64,000 nucleotides of DNA from assembly GCF_000981385.1 (NCBI RefSeq), contig NZ_LATZ01000002.1:124001-188000 (forward strand), read 5' to 3'. Below, piece after piece: positions 44,819-53,162 of this stretch. Within the stretch, counting starts at the first letter, position 1. Every line of letters begins with the position of its first letter. The position numbers and the translations under genes are program-made. The notes below the pieces were generated by a model, which saw nothing but the letters and a program-made list of their open reading frames with translations, ran no database searches and was not told the origin of the DNA. This DNA comes from Bacillus sp. SA1-12. GTDB taxonomy: Bacteria; Bacillota; Bacilli; Bacillales; Bacillaceae.

Positions 44819-47800
44819 TTAGGATTGAACTTGCTTTTGCTTACGTTTCACAAAAAATAAGACTATACCACTTACTATAATCACAATTCCTGCTGTCAGT
44901 AAATTAAATATATTTGTAGCAGTACTTGGTAATGAATTTCCAGAATTAGGACCCGAACTATTTTTTGTATCATTACCTGAAGCTGGATTATCAGCAACTG
45001 GATCTTTATCCCCATTATCATTTACAGGATCCTTACCAGGTTGCTCAACCGGTTCTTCTTCTGGATTTTCTGCAGGTTCTGCTCCGATCGTAATTCTGCC
45101 TTCAGTTTGAGAATTTACAATACCTATTTCATTCAGATATTCTTGGAAAACTTCATAATCCGGAATAAACAGTTCTGTCATTCGGCCATCTTCTTTTGCA
45201 GTTTTAAATGAAGCATAGCCATCCCCGCCATCAGCAAGATAAGCATTTGTAGCAACCGTGTATGTTTTATCCAGATCAATCTTTTCGAATCCATTTTCAG
45301 TTTGGATCTGAACACTGTGAACACGGCTTCCTGCTGGTTTTGCAGGATCAAACCCAAATGTTAAACCTGCTACCTGTGGAAAGCGGCCAGCCATATCTTC
45401 AACTTGACTTACTCCATTCTCAAGCCCGTCAATAATTTCTTGACCTGTTAAATCAAGTGTTACAAGTGTATTAGCAAACGGTAAAACCGTTAAAACTTCG
45501 CCAAGTGAAATTTCACCCTTATCAATTGAAGCACGGATTCCACCGCCATTTTGAATAGCAATTGTAGCACCGGTATTTTGTTTTTGTGCACGCCAAAGCA
45601 TTCCATCAGCTATTAAGTTACCTAGATTTGTTTCTTTTGTACGGACATCTTCACGTTCGCCATTTAAGAATACTGATGTTTCTCCAACAATTTGATTTTT
45701 TAATTCTTCGATCGGTTCAGCCAATTCAGCCAAACGTTCAGCAGCTGCTGCGTTTTCCTCAATTAAATAATGACCATTCTCATCTTGGGCATCTAAATCG
45801 ATCAGATTTTGCTCCCACTCTTGAAGAACACCATTTTTATTAAATGTTACGTTTGTATTCCCTAAATAGTAGCTGTATTCTTGTGCCGATAAAATAATAG
45901 TTGGCTCAGTATTTTCGTTATATACTGTAGGTTCTTCGAGGAATGTATGACTATGACCGCCAACGATCACGTCAATCCCTTCAACCTCTTCTGCTAAAGC
46001 CTTGTCATTGTTATAACCAATATGTGTTAAGGCAATGATCTTATTAATACCTTCATTTTCTAGTAATTTTACAGTTTCCTTTGCTTTTTCAATATGATTT
46101 TCAAAGGAAATATTCTTTCCAGGGTTTGAAAGAATTGCTGTTTCCTCGGTTGTTAACCCAAACACTCCAACCCTTTCACCATCTACATTCAAAATAGCTG
46201 CTGGATAAATTCCGTTTTCCCCTGAATTTGCAAACTTGTCCTTAAAGAGCGAACCAAGATGACTGTCTTTTGAGTAATCGATATTTGAACTTACTATCGG
46301 AAAATTCGCTTTGTTAATAAAGTCTGCAAAAACACTTGTCCCTTTATCAAATTCATGATTTCCAGGTACCATAGCATCATATTTCATCATGTTCATGAAT
46401 TCAAGGTCAGCTTGTCCGAGATATTGATTAAAGAATAATGTTCCTGAAAAAACGTCACCTGCATCCAGAAGGATTGAATGTTCAGAAGCTGAACGGACTT
46501 GCTCTACGGCAGTAACACGTCTAGCAACATTGTCCAAATGAGCATGTGTATCATTTGTATGCATAATGGAAAGATTCCACTTATCAGATCCTACTTCTAA
46601 TTTATATTTGCTAAACCCTGTTTCTAATGTTTCAACAAATTTAATCGTATCCGTATTTTCGGCAAACTGTTTTGCCTCTGTTGATGAATCAAAGGTTACG
46701 TTTACATCTCCAAAAATTGGAGCAATTGACCAGTTGTTATCTGCAGAAGGATTTACTTCGCCTTTTTCCATAATATAATTCATGACAGCTTGACGATTTT
46801 CATCTGGAAATTGCTCAATAATCTTTGATGACAGATTTCCAGGGAAATTACCTCCGCCTGAAGCACGATAGTTATTCGTTACAACAAGAAATTCCTGGTC
46901 TAAATCGATTGGCTTGCCATCATACATCAAATTTTTAATTCGTGATGATTCACCATTAATAAGGTTGCCCTTTGAATCATATTTAGCAGGCTTTGTTACA
47001 TCGATTTGGTATGTAACACCATCAACCACATCATAATTGTAAGTTGGAAACTCTGTATTGATTAAACTTTGTTCTTCTGATGAAGCAGGATCAATTTGAT
47101 TGAACTGACCTGCTGACATTTCTAACCATTCCTTCACTTCAGCACCAGTTATTTTCACGATTTGGACTGTATTGTCATACAGGTACAGATCACCAACGTT
47201 TTTAATAGCTAAATCACCTTTTGGGATATTTGTATAATAATCTGCTCCATTTCTCCCCCCAGCTTTAAATGGGGCACCAACTGATAATAATGGCATCCCT
47301 TCATATTCAGTTCCTTTTAGTTTTTGTTCAGCATACCATTTTTGAGCATCTGTCACGATTTGAATAGAAGGATCATCTTGAACAAGGGCAAAAAAACTAT
47401 TAATAGGAGCTGTTGTTGTTCCAACACTTTTTCTTACATATTCTAATGTAGCATCATGGGTACTCTGAACAGCTGCAACCATCTCCTGATTTTTTTCAGT
47501 TACACCTGCTATGGATTCTGCTTTTGACTTAGAATCAATGACATCCCATTCCTCATCATCATTTATACCCCCGGTTCTTTCTAAGGTAAGGTCAATCATT
47601 CCTAAGTGGCTTCCCCAGTTTTTCGGCATGACAACTGGGACGCCATTTACAGTGCCCTTTTCATTATCAATAGTTGAAATCCCATTAAATCTTGAATCTC
47701 CTGGGAAGAGGTTATGCTGATGGCCAGATACAACCGCATCAATATCGGCAACCTGTTTCGTTAAATCAAATACAGCGTTTTCTGACTCGCTTTGGCCTTC

Positions 47801-48565
47801 ATTTGTATCAATACCAGTATGTGCGATTACGATCACCAAATCTGCTCCTTGCGCCTTCATTTCAGGAATTATCTTTTTGGCGGATTCGACGATATCCTTC
47901 GTAACAACCTTGCCATCTAAATGCTTCTTATCCCATACGTTAATTTGTGGAGGCACAAACCCTGTAAAACCAACTTTAACTTTATGAGTTTCCCCATTAT
48001 GGTCAACAAATTCCTTCTCAACAATTTCATATGGTTTAAAATAATAATCATTTTGATTGCCTGCATGGAAGACATTAGCATTTACCACTGGGTAATTGGC
48101 ATCATCCATTGTCTCATTTAAGAAGTCTAAGCCATAATTAAATTCATGATTCCCTACGGTCGCAGCGTCATAGTTCAATAGATTCATTGCATTGATAATC
48201 GGATGAACCTGTCCATCTTTTAATCCTTGTTTATAAACATATTCTCCTAAAGGATTTCCTTGAATTAAATCCCCATTATCTACTAATATACTATTCTCTA
48301 CCTCAGCCTGACGCTGCTTTAATAATTCAGAAGTTCTTACCAATCCGAAGTTTGTAACAGATTTGTCCCCATAATAATCATAATCCATAATATGAGCATG
48401 AATATCCGTCGTCTCTAGAAGCCTTACGTTCATTGTAACGGGTGTATCCTCAGCATGTGCAATGCCTGGCAATGATGAGAATGGAAACACACTAAGTACT
48501 AGAGTTGATGCCATGGCACCATAAAAAAGCTTACGCCTAAATATATGATTTAATCTTCTCTTCAA
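44819..48565 (-). CDS. Cell-wall-anchored bifunctional cyclic-phosphodiesterase / 5'-nucleotidase
   Basis: 1248 aa, TTG start seven bases after AGGTGG. Signal peptide (residues 1-38, ending GIAHA). Two metallophosphatase/nucleotidase units follow: a 2',3'-cyclic-nucleotide phosphodiesterase-like unit (about 45-620; TTDIHAHIMD, DNGDLIQGNP, GNHEFNYG, SGHQHNLFPG) and a 5'-nucleotidase unit (about 665-1170; HTNDTHAHLDN, GDVFSGTLFF, GNHEFDKG, GGHSHTFLE). An Asn/Pro/Asp-rich spacer leads to the sorting signal LPSTA, a hydrophobic segment and KRKQKQ. It resembles B. subtilis YfkN with slightly fewer domains. It salvages phosphate and nucleosides at the cell surface. Confidence 0.93.
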   Translation of the reverse strand: MKRRLNHIFRRKLFYGAMASTLVLSVFPFSSLPGIAHAEDTPVTMNVRLLETTDIHAHIMDYDYYGDKSVTNFGLVRTSELLKQRQAEVENSILVDNGDLIQGNPLGEYVYKQGLKDGQVHPIINAMNLLNYDAATVGNHEFNYGLDFLNETMDDANYPVVNANVFHAGNQNDYYFKPYEIVEKEFVDHNGETHKVKVGFTGFVPPQINVWDKKHLDGKVVTKDIVESAKKIIPEMKAQGADLVIVIAHTGIDTNEGQSESENAVFDLTKQVADIDAVVSGHQHNLFPGDSRFNGISTIDNEKGTVNGVPVVMPKNWGSHLGMIDLTLERTGGINDDEEWDVIDSKSKAESIAGVTEKNQEMVAAVQSTHDATLEYVRKSVGTTTAPINSFFALVQDDPSIQIVTDAQKWYAEQKLKGTEYEGMPLLSVGAPFKAGGRNGADYYTNIPKGDLAIKNVGDLYLYDNTVQIVKITGAEVKEWLEMSAGQFNQIDPASSEEQSLINTEFPTYNYDVVDGVTYQIDVTKPAKYDSKGNLINGESSRIKNLMYDGKPIDLDQEFLVVTNNYRASGGGNFPGNLSSKIIEQFPDENRQAVMNYIMEKGEVNPSADNNWSIAPIFGDVNVTFDSSTEAKQFAENTDTIKFVETLETGFSKYKLEVGSDKWNLSIMHTNDTHAHLDNVARRVTAVEQVRSASEHSILLDAGDVFSGTLFFNQYLGQADLEFMNMMKYDAMVPGNHEFDKGTSVFADFINKANFPIVSSNIDYSKDSHLGSLFKDKFANSGENGIYPAAILNVDGERVGVFGLTTEETAILSNPGKNISFENHIEKAKETVKLLENEGINKIIALTHIGYNNDKALAEEVEGIDVIVGGHSHTFLEEPTVYNENTEPTIILSAQEYSYYLGNTNVTFNKNGVLQEWEQNLIDLDAQDENGHYLIEENAAAAERLAELAEPIEELKNQIVGETSVFLNGEREDVRTKETNLGNLIADGMLWRAQKQNTGATIAIQNGGGIRASIDKGEISLGEVLTVLPFANTLVTLDLTGQEIIDGLENGVSQVEDMAGRFPQVAGLTFGFDPAKPAGSRVHSVQIQTENGFEKIDLDKTYTVATNAYLADGGDGYASFKTAKEDGRMTELFIPDYEVFQEYLNEIGIVNSQTEGRITIGAEPAENPEEEPVEQPGKDPVNDNGDKDPVADNPASGNDTKNSSGPNSGNSLPSTATNIFNLLTAGIVIIVSGIVLFFVKRKQKQVQS

Positions 48566-48623
48566 AACATTTCCACCTTTCCATTTATTTATTTAGTTAC
48601 CATTACTTTCCTACTACTAAATT

Positions 48624-48677
48624 ATTGTACTAATAGATTGTAAATAAATCTGTAGGTAATTGTTCATTTTTTGTAAA
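48624..48677 (-). promoter_or_regulatory. Putative PhoP-box promoter of the nucleotidase gene
   Basis: On the minus strand four hexamers recur at exactly 11-base steps: TTTACA (48677-48672), TGAACA (48666-48661), CTACAG (48655-48650), TTTACA (48644-48639). Nine bases further is TACAAT (48629-48624) as -10. Tandem TT(A/C/T)A(C/T)A repeats ending near -21 are the known layout of PhoP-activated Bacillus promoters. Two hexamers are perfect, one has a single mismatch and one is poor. Confidence 0.6.
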
Positions 48678-48728
48678 GACATGTATAATAATGTAATAAA
48701 ATCGCTTTTTTTAACGAGATTTGTACAT

Positions 48729-48780
48729 AAAAAGAAGACCAAATGAAGGTTTTCCCATTGCTTCATTTGGTCTTCTTTTA
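48729..48780. terminator. Terminator of the amt operon
   Basis: AAAAGAAGACCAAATGAAG and CTTCATTTGGTCTTCTTTT are perfect 19-base inverted arms. It can act in both directions. Confidence 0.88.
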
Positions 48781-48792
48781 TCATTTTTCAAA

Positions 48793-49506
48793 TTATGCTT
48801 TCGTTAATCGTTCATATAAATCTTTCAGCGATTCACATCCTCTTTGATTAAGCTTGTTAACATAAATGCTCCATAGCTGCGCAGTTAATTTCGCATCTTC
48901 TAGTGCATGGTGTCTGCCTATGATCGGGATTCCATTATGCTCGCAGCATTCTTCAAGAGTAATCAACTTTACATCTGGTTCAGCAATGCGATATAAGAAG
49001 GACATATCAACTAATCGATGCTTAAACGGGGCGCGATACAGCTTCCAGGATGCATGCTGTAAAAAAATTTTCTCATGATTTGCATGATGGGCAACGAGTG
49101 TATAGTCTTGGGCAAACTGAAAAAATTGAAAGAGGACCTCTGATAATGGTGGCGCCTGTTGTAATTGAGTGTCATATAAACCAGTCAATTGACTAATCTC
49201 GTCGGTAAGCAGTTTATCTGATCTGACTAGTGAATAGAATGTTTCGTTCTCGTTAATTTTATTCCCTTTCACCTTAATAGCACCGATTGAAATAATTTGA
49301 TCTCCTTGCTCGGGATAAAAACCAGTTGTTTCTATGTCAAAAACAATAACATTTAAGTCAGTCAGAGGTATATTTAGTGTTTCCTCCACTCTCATTTCAC
49401 GTTGCAATTGCCTTAAAAACGCAACCTGCTGCTGACTTTGCCCACTTTGTGATCCACCAAGCTTCCCTTGTATTCCTTTCATAAAAAAAAACGGGTCAAA
49501 TGTCAT
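48793..49506 (-). CDS. DEDDh 3'-5' exonuclease (DnaQ-like)
   Basis: 237 aa. After a roughly 45-residue N-terminal extension the exonuclease domain has Exo I IVFDIETTG (Asp57, Glu59), Exo II around LVAHHANHEKIFL and Exo III GRHHALEDAKLTAQLW with the catalytic His and Asp. This is the epsilon/RNase T type. It is the third gene of an amt-DUF294-exonuclease operon, overlapping the DUF294 gene by four bases. Its substrate (DNA or RNA) is unknown; the operon suggests a regulatory role. Confidence 0.85.
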   Translation of the reverse strand: MTFDPFFFMKGIQGKLGGSQSGQSQQQVAFLRQLQREMRVEETLNIPLTDLNVIVFDIETTGFYPEQGDQIISIGAIKVKGNKINENETFYSLVRSDKLLTDEISQLTGLYDTQLQQAPPLSEVLFQFFQFAQDYTLVAHHANHEKIFLQHASWKLYRAPFKHRLVDMSFLYRIAEPDVKLITLEECCEHNGIPIIGRHHALEDAKLTAQLWSIYVNKLNQRGCESLKDLYERLTKA

Positions 49507-50492
49507 TCATAACACCCTTTTTCGATTATCCCTTGAACATATTGATGGAGTTTTTTGCCGCCCTTCAATATGTTTTTAATTTCTTTTCGTTCATATTTTG
49601 ACAATTTCCTGATATTAAGATAATGAATATCATCATAGGATTCAGCATTAGCAAATACTAAAAGCCGATATTCAAGAAGCTTTTCAAAATTATGTTGATA
49701 CTGAATCAGTTCATTACGATAGGTTTCCTTTTCACAAAGGCGTTGTATTCGTTCTAGGGTCGACGTTTCAACCAACCCTTCTTTAATCGCCAAAAGTCTA
49801 ATTGCATTTACATATGGCAAAAAAGCTGCTTTTTTAATATCAATGCAGCCCTCATATTTACCGCCAGTTTCAACATAAAGTTGACCCAAAAGACCCACTG
49901 AATGCTTAATATGCTGAACATTATCCAAAAAACGCTGGAGAAGCTTATGATGTTGCTTTTGATAGGAAAATATCGATTGTTTCAGCTCATCCACATACTT
50001 TTTTTCACCAACAAGGCTGCGAGAATCGTAAAAAATTTGCAAATAACGAATTGACTCCCAGGTTTGTTCGTCCATCCATTTAAAAAGTTGCTGTTTCCAA
50101 TCCGCAATTGATTGACACCATAATCGATTCGAACTCATGATCTTTCCTTCACAATATGGATAACCGATTGCATGAAGCCCTTTTGAATACTCTTCCCCAA
50201 GCTTTTTAAAATAAAGACCCGCCTGTTCAGAGTCCTCTTCATAGATTAAACCATGGTCCTGATCGCTAATAATTCCTTGTTCGGTCCTGCCCCCGCTTCC
50301 AGTAATAAACCATGTGTATTTACAAGGGGGTAAACCAACGTTTTTCTCAAGATGAAAGAGTGCTAACTTGCTAGCACTCCTCATCATCTCGTCATGGAAA
50401 TCATTTAATTGTTTTGTATCAAACTCATATTGATGAATATGATCGTCTTTCCATTTTTTAATTGATTCATATGAATCAAATTCTACATGCAT
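49503..50492 (-). CDS. DUF294 (GlnD-like) nucleotidyltransferase
   Basis: 329 aa from an ATG eight bases after GGGAG; the longer frame overlaps amt and has no RBS. The nucleotidyltransferase motif FITGSGGRTEQGIISDQDHG (residues about 65-84) carries the Gly-Ser-Gly and Asp-x-Asp metal site seen in GlnD. The C-terminal half is the DUF294 C-terminal helical domain. CBS domains that often precede it in other proteins are absent. Target unknown; it could modify a protein linked to the ammonium transporter, but this is inferred only from the operon. Confidence 0.82.
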   Translation of the reverse strand: MHVEFDSYESIKKWKDDHIHQYEFDTKQLNDFHDEMMRSASKLALFHLEKNVGLPPCKYTWFITGSGGRTEQGIISDQDHGLIYEEDSEQAGLYFKKLGEEYSKGLHAIGYPYCEGKIMSSNRLWCQSIADWKQQLFKWMDEQTWESIRYLQIFYDSRSLVGEKKYVDELKQSIFSYQKQHHKLLQRFLDNVQHIKHSVGLLGQLYVETGGKYEGCIDIKKAAFLPYVNAIRLLAIKEGLVETSTLERIQRLCEKETYRNELIQYQHNFEKLLEYRLLVFANAESYDDIHYLNIRKLSKYERKEIKNILKGGKKLHQYVQGIIEKGCYE

Positions 50493-50547
50493 GAGAGACA
50501 CTCCCTCAACATTTTTCAAATTGGGCGAGATGGACCAAGCTTCCTGT

Positions 50548-51813
50548 TTATGAACCAACATTTTGATCTTTTGTTACAAATAATTCAGGGTAACCATAGC
50601 TTCCATGTTCACTTATATCCAAGCCCATGATCTCTTCTTCTTCTGTTACTCGCAATCCATTCATCAGTTTTTTCGCGACTGCTAAAATAACAAATGATAC
50701 AACGAATGCATATGCACCAGAAACTGCTACTCCCATAAATTGTACGCCAAGCTGTGTCAATCCGCCACCGTAAAATAATCCAGGTAAGCCAACAGTTGCG
50801 AGTTCCGGTGTTGCAAAAAATCCTGTAGATAATGTTCCCCATACCCCTGCTGCACCGTGAACTGATAAGGCAAAAATAGGATCATCAATTTTTCTTTTTT
50901 CAAAGAATCTAGCACTATAGAAAACTAGTATACCGGCAATAAAACCAATGACAACCGCAGCCCATGTATCGACGAATGCACAAGATGCCGTAATGGCTAC
51001 TAACCCCGCTAAAGCTCCGTTCAACATTGTCGGGATATCTGATTTGCCTAATACGATCCAAGAAATAATTAGGGCTGCAACAGCTCCGGCACCTGCCGCT
51101 AAATTCGTATTTAACGCAACAAATCCAAAAAATCCGTCGTCAACTGCTACAGTACTTCCTGCATTAAAACCGAACCAGCCAATCCATAAGATTAACACAC
51201 CTAATGCTGTAAATACTTGGTTATGCCCTTGAATATTATTGGCCGAACCATCTTTATTATATTTACCAATCCGAGGCTTTAACAGTATTGTTGCGGCAAA
51301 TGCTGCCATCGCACCCGTTAAATGCACAACTGTAGATCCTGCAAAATCTTGCTTGCCATGCTCAGCTAACCAGCCGCCTCCCCAAATCCAATGTGCAATA
51401 ACCGGATATATAAGTGCAGAGAATAACACGGTAAAAACTAGGTAAACAGAAAGCTTTGCCCTTTCTGCAAATCCTCCTAAAGCAATTGTGATAGAGATTC
51501 CTGCAAAAGCTAATTGGAAAACGAAAAATACAGAAGTTGCTAAACCCATATCTTCTACTTGATAACCAGAATAGAAAAAATCAGAAAGGCCAACTAAAAA
51601 GTTTGCATTATCACCAAAAATAAATCCATACCCTACTGCCCAAAAAACCAATGAAGCAAGCCCGAATGTAAAAATTGTTTTTCCCGCAATATGACCTGCG
51701 TTTTTCATTCTTGTTGAACCAGCCTCAAGTAGAATAAATCCACCTAACATAAAAATAACTAAAATAGCCCCTAGCATAACCCACAAGCTGTTCATTAAAA
51801 ACATCGTATCCAT
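50548..51813 (-). CDS. Ammonium transporter (Amt/NrgA family)
   Basis: 421 aa from the ATG seven bases after GGGAGG; the longer frame starts before the RBS. Eleven membrane segments. Conserved elements include FILLEAGSTRMKNAGH near the N-terminus, HWIWGGGWLA, the His of STVVHLTGAMAAF and the late SVHGAAGVWGTLSTG with the second pore His. It moves ammonium into the cell. In B. subtilis the amt gene nrgA is followed by the PII gene nrgB (glnK). Here no PII gene follows; the DUF294 and exonuclease genes take that place. Confidence 0.93.
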   Translation of the reverse strand: MDTMFLMNSLWVMLGAILVIFMLGGFILLEAGSTRMKNAGHIAGKTIFTFGLASLVFWAVGYGFIFGDNANFLVGLSDFFYSGYQVEDMGLATSVFFVFQLAFAGISITIALGGFAERAKLSVYLVFTVLFSALIYPVIAHWIWGGGWLAEHGKQDFAGSTVVHLTGAMAAFAATILLKPRIGKYNKDGSANNIQGHNQVFTALGVLILWIGWFGFNAGSTVAVDDGFFGFVALNTNLAAGAGAVAALIISWIVLGKSDIPTMLNGALAGLVAITASCAFVDTWAAVVIGFIAGILVFYSARFFEKRKIDDPIFALSVHGAAGVWGTLSTGFFATPELATVGLPGLFYGGGLTQLGVQFMGVAVSGAYAFVVSFVILAVAKKLMNGLRVTEEEEIMGLDISEHGSYGYPELFVTKDQNVGS

Positions 51814-51849
51814 TGCATTTCCTCCCTTGTGTAATTTCCTAACTTTAGA

Positions 51850-51866
51850 TGTTAGAAAATATAACA
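51850..51866. promoter_or_regulatory. TnrA/GlnR box 1 (leader of amt)
   Basis: TGTTAGAAAATATAACA matches TGTNAN7TNACA at every fixed position. It lies about 40 bases before the amt start codon and downstream of the predicted promoter, where a bound regulator would block transcription. Confidence 0.85.
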
Positions 51867-51883
51867 TCTCGTTCTTATTTACT

Positions 51884-51913
51884 ATTTTATACGATAATCT
51901 TTAAGTGTCAACC
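51884..51913 (-). promoter_or_regulatory. Promoter of the amt operon
   Basis: On the minus strand TTGACA (51913-51908) is followed by TATAAAAT, giving a -10 at 16-18 bases (TAAAAT at 51889-51884). Confidence 0.7.
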
Positions 51914-51942
51914 TATTTTCGAATGTTTCTGAAAATTCCACG

Positions 51943-51959
51943 TTAGAAAATCTAACACA
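51943..51959. promoter_or_regulatory. TnrA/GlnR box 2 (upstream of amt promoter)
   Basis: CGTTAGAAAATCTAACA differs from the TnrA/GlnR consensus only in the first base. It lies 93 bases from box 1, about 30 bases upstream of the -35 element, a position suited to activation. Confidence 0.75.
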
Positions 51960-51966
51960 CTATCCT

Positions 51967-52490
51967 TTTTTTGCTTTACATCTTACAAAAAAAGGATAGT
52001 AATAACCAATCGAGCATCTCAAATGTAAGATGCTCAATTGGTCTAACCAGGATGATGTTAAATTTATTTCTTTTTGTTATTAACATCGGGTGAAAATCTT
52101 TTCAATAAAAATAAATGTTAACCGAAAGCACAGACAAAAATTGCAGTTTTCATTCCCAAAAAGACCGAAATTCACTTGGATGTTACAATAATTAACAATA
52201 CTTAAAAGACAGCTTCTGATAATTCAGTTCTTTGAAGAATACTGTTTGCGGTTGATCGAAGCAGTCAGCGAGACTCCTGTGTGAGCAACAAGACAGAAAG
52301 ACTATGCAGGAGTATACGCAGAGGAGACACACCACACCCCCCCTGCTAAAAGTTAGCTTCTCTCGCTGCAATTAACCACTTAGCCCTGCTCTTTGTAAAT
52401 AACAACAAGGTTTGATAAAAAAAAACGGTTTCTAAGCTTTTCCACTAAAATTTAATCACTTAATGAATTCAAGATAAATGATTTGACATA
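51967..52490. repeat. Intergenic region with a degenerate palindromic repeat (52247-52385)
   Basis: The ends GGTTGATCGAAGCAGTCAGC and GCTGCAATTAACC are roughly inverted, with GACTCCTG and CAGGAGTA-like inner arms. It looks like a decayed copy of a GC-richer element found between genes in many bacilli, as far as I recall. The rest of the region shows nothing recognisable. Confidence 0.4.
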
Positions 52491-52491
52491 T

Positions 52492-52553
52492 TTGGCTTGT
52501 TTCCCTTAAAAGGCTATAATAAAATGAGACTTCCATCAGTGGAGGTTTTTCTT
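52492..52553 (+). promoter_or_regulatory. Promoter followed at once by a terminator-like hairpin
   Basis: -35 TTGGCT (52492-52497), a 17-base spacer and -10 TATAAT (52515-52520). Starting about +4, CTTCCA (52530-52535) pairs with TGGAGG (52540-52545), followed by five T. This could attenuate transcription of the 52605 gene or produce a very short RNA. Confidence 0.5.
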
Positions 52554-52604
52554 ATTCCCTTAAGTAAAAATTCTGGTTCTAATAGAAAAGAGGTTACATA
52601 AAGC

Positions 52605-52892
52605 ATGAAAATTATTGAATCAACAATCGAAAGATTAGAAGATCCATTTGGCATTCTTACAGGTGAGCGGTTTGAAATATTTCTTACATTGGATATTGAT
52701 GAAGAAGATGAACTTTATAGTGAAAACGGAATTGTCCTAAAACTCATCTATGCAGTTGAAGGAGAACAAGCTAAAATTGCTCAATATCACTTTATCGAAA
52801 AAACGACTGAGCTTGTTCTGGACTTTGCATTGGAGGAAGATGAAGAGGAGGAAGTAATGAACTACTGTAAGCAGCTTGTTGAAGGAATTTAA
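52605..52892 (+). CDS. Small acidic protein, DUF6509-like
   Basis: 95 aa, strongly acidic, with a run DFALEEDEEEEVMN near the C-terminus and the N-terminal segment RLEDPFGILTGERFEIFL. It resembles the DUF6509 family of small Bacillus proteins of unknown function. No membrane segment. A weak AGAGG precedes the ATG. Preceded by a clear promoter. Confidence 0.72.
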   Translation: MKIIESTIERLEDPFGILTGERFEIFLTLDIDEEDELYSENGIVLKLIYAVEGEQAKIAQYHFIEKTTELVLDFALEEDEEEEVMNYCKQLVEGI

Positions 52893-52897
52893 AGTTC

Positions 52898-52928
52898 GCT
52901 AACCATTATTCATTCTTTAATCGTTAGC
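52898..52928 (+). terminator. Weak terminator-like hairpin after the DUF6509-like gene
   Basis: GCTAAC and GTTAGC pair around a long AT-rich loop; the T-tract is poor. The following 170 bases contain no recognised gene. Confidence 0.3.
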
Positions 52929-53094
52929 TACTTATAACCCTTTATTTTCCGCTTCCTGCGGGTTGCGCCTGACTAGAACAACATTCCTTCAACTGATCTT
53001 TTGGGCAGTTATCTCCAACTATCACTTAACTTTCCTTGTAGCTTATTTGGTGGTTTTACTACCAGTTAAGATCAGGAAAATATCCACACAAAAA

Positions 53095-53153
53095 GGATCA
53101 GATCCTCAACCAAATCTTCTATTTTTCCAGAGGATTTGGTTGGGTTCTGACCC
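53095..53153 (-). terminator. Terminator of the lysyltransferase-domain gene
   Basis: CAACCAAATC (53107-53116) and GATTTGGTTG (53133-53142) pair, with outer GGATCAGA/TTCTGACCC. On the minus strand TTTTTGTGTGG follows. Confidence 0.65.
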
Positions 53154-53162
53154 TAATCACTT

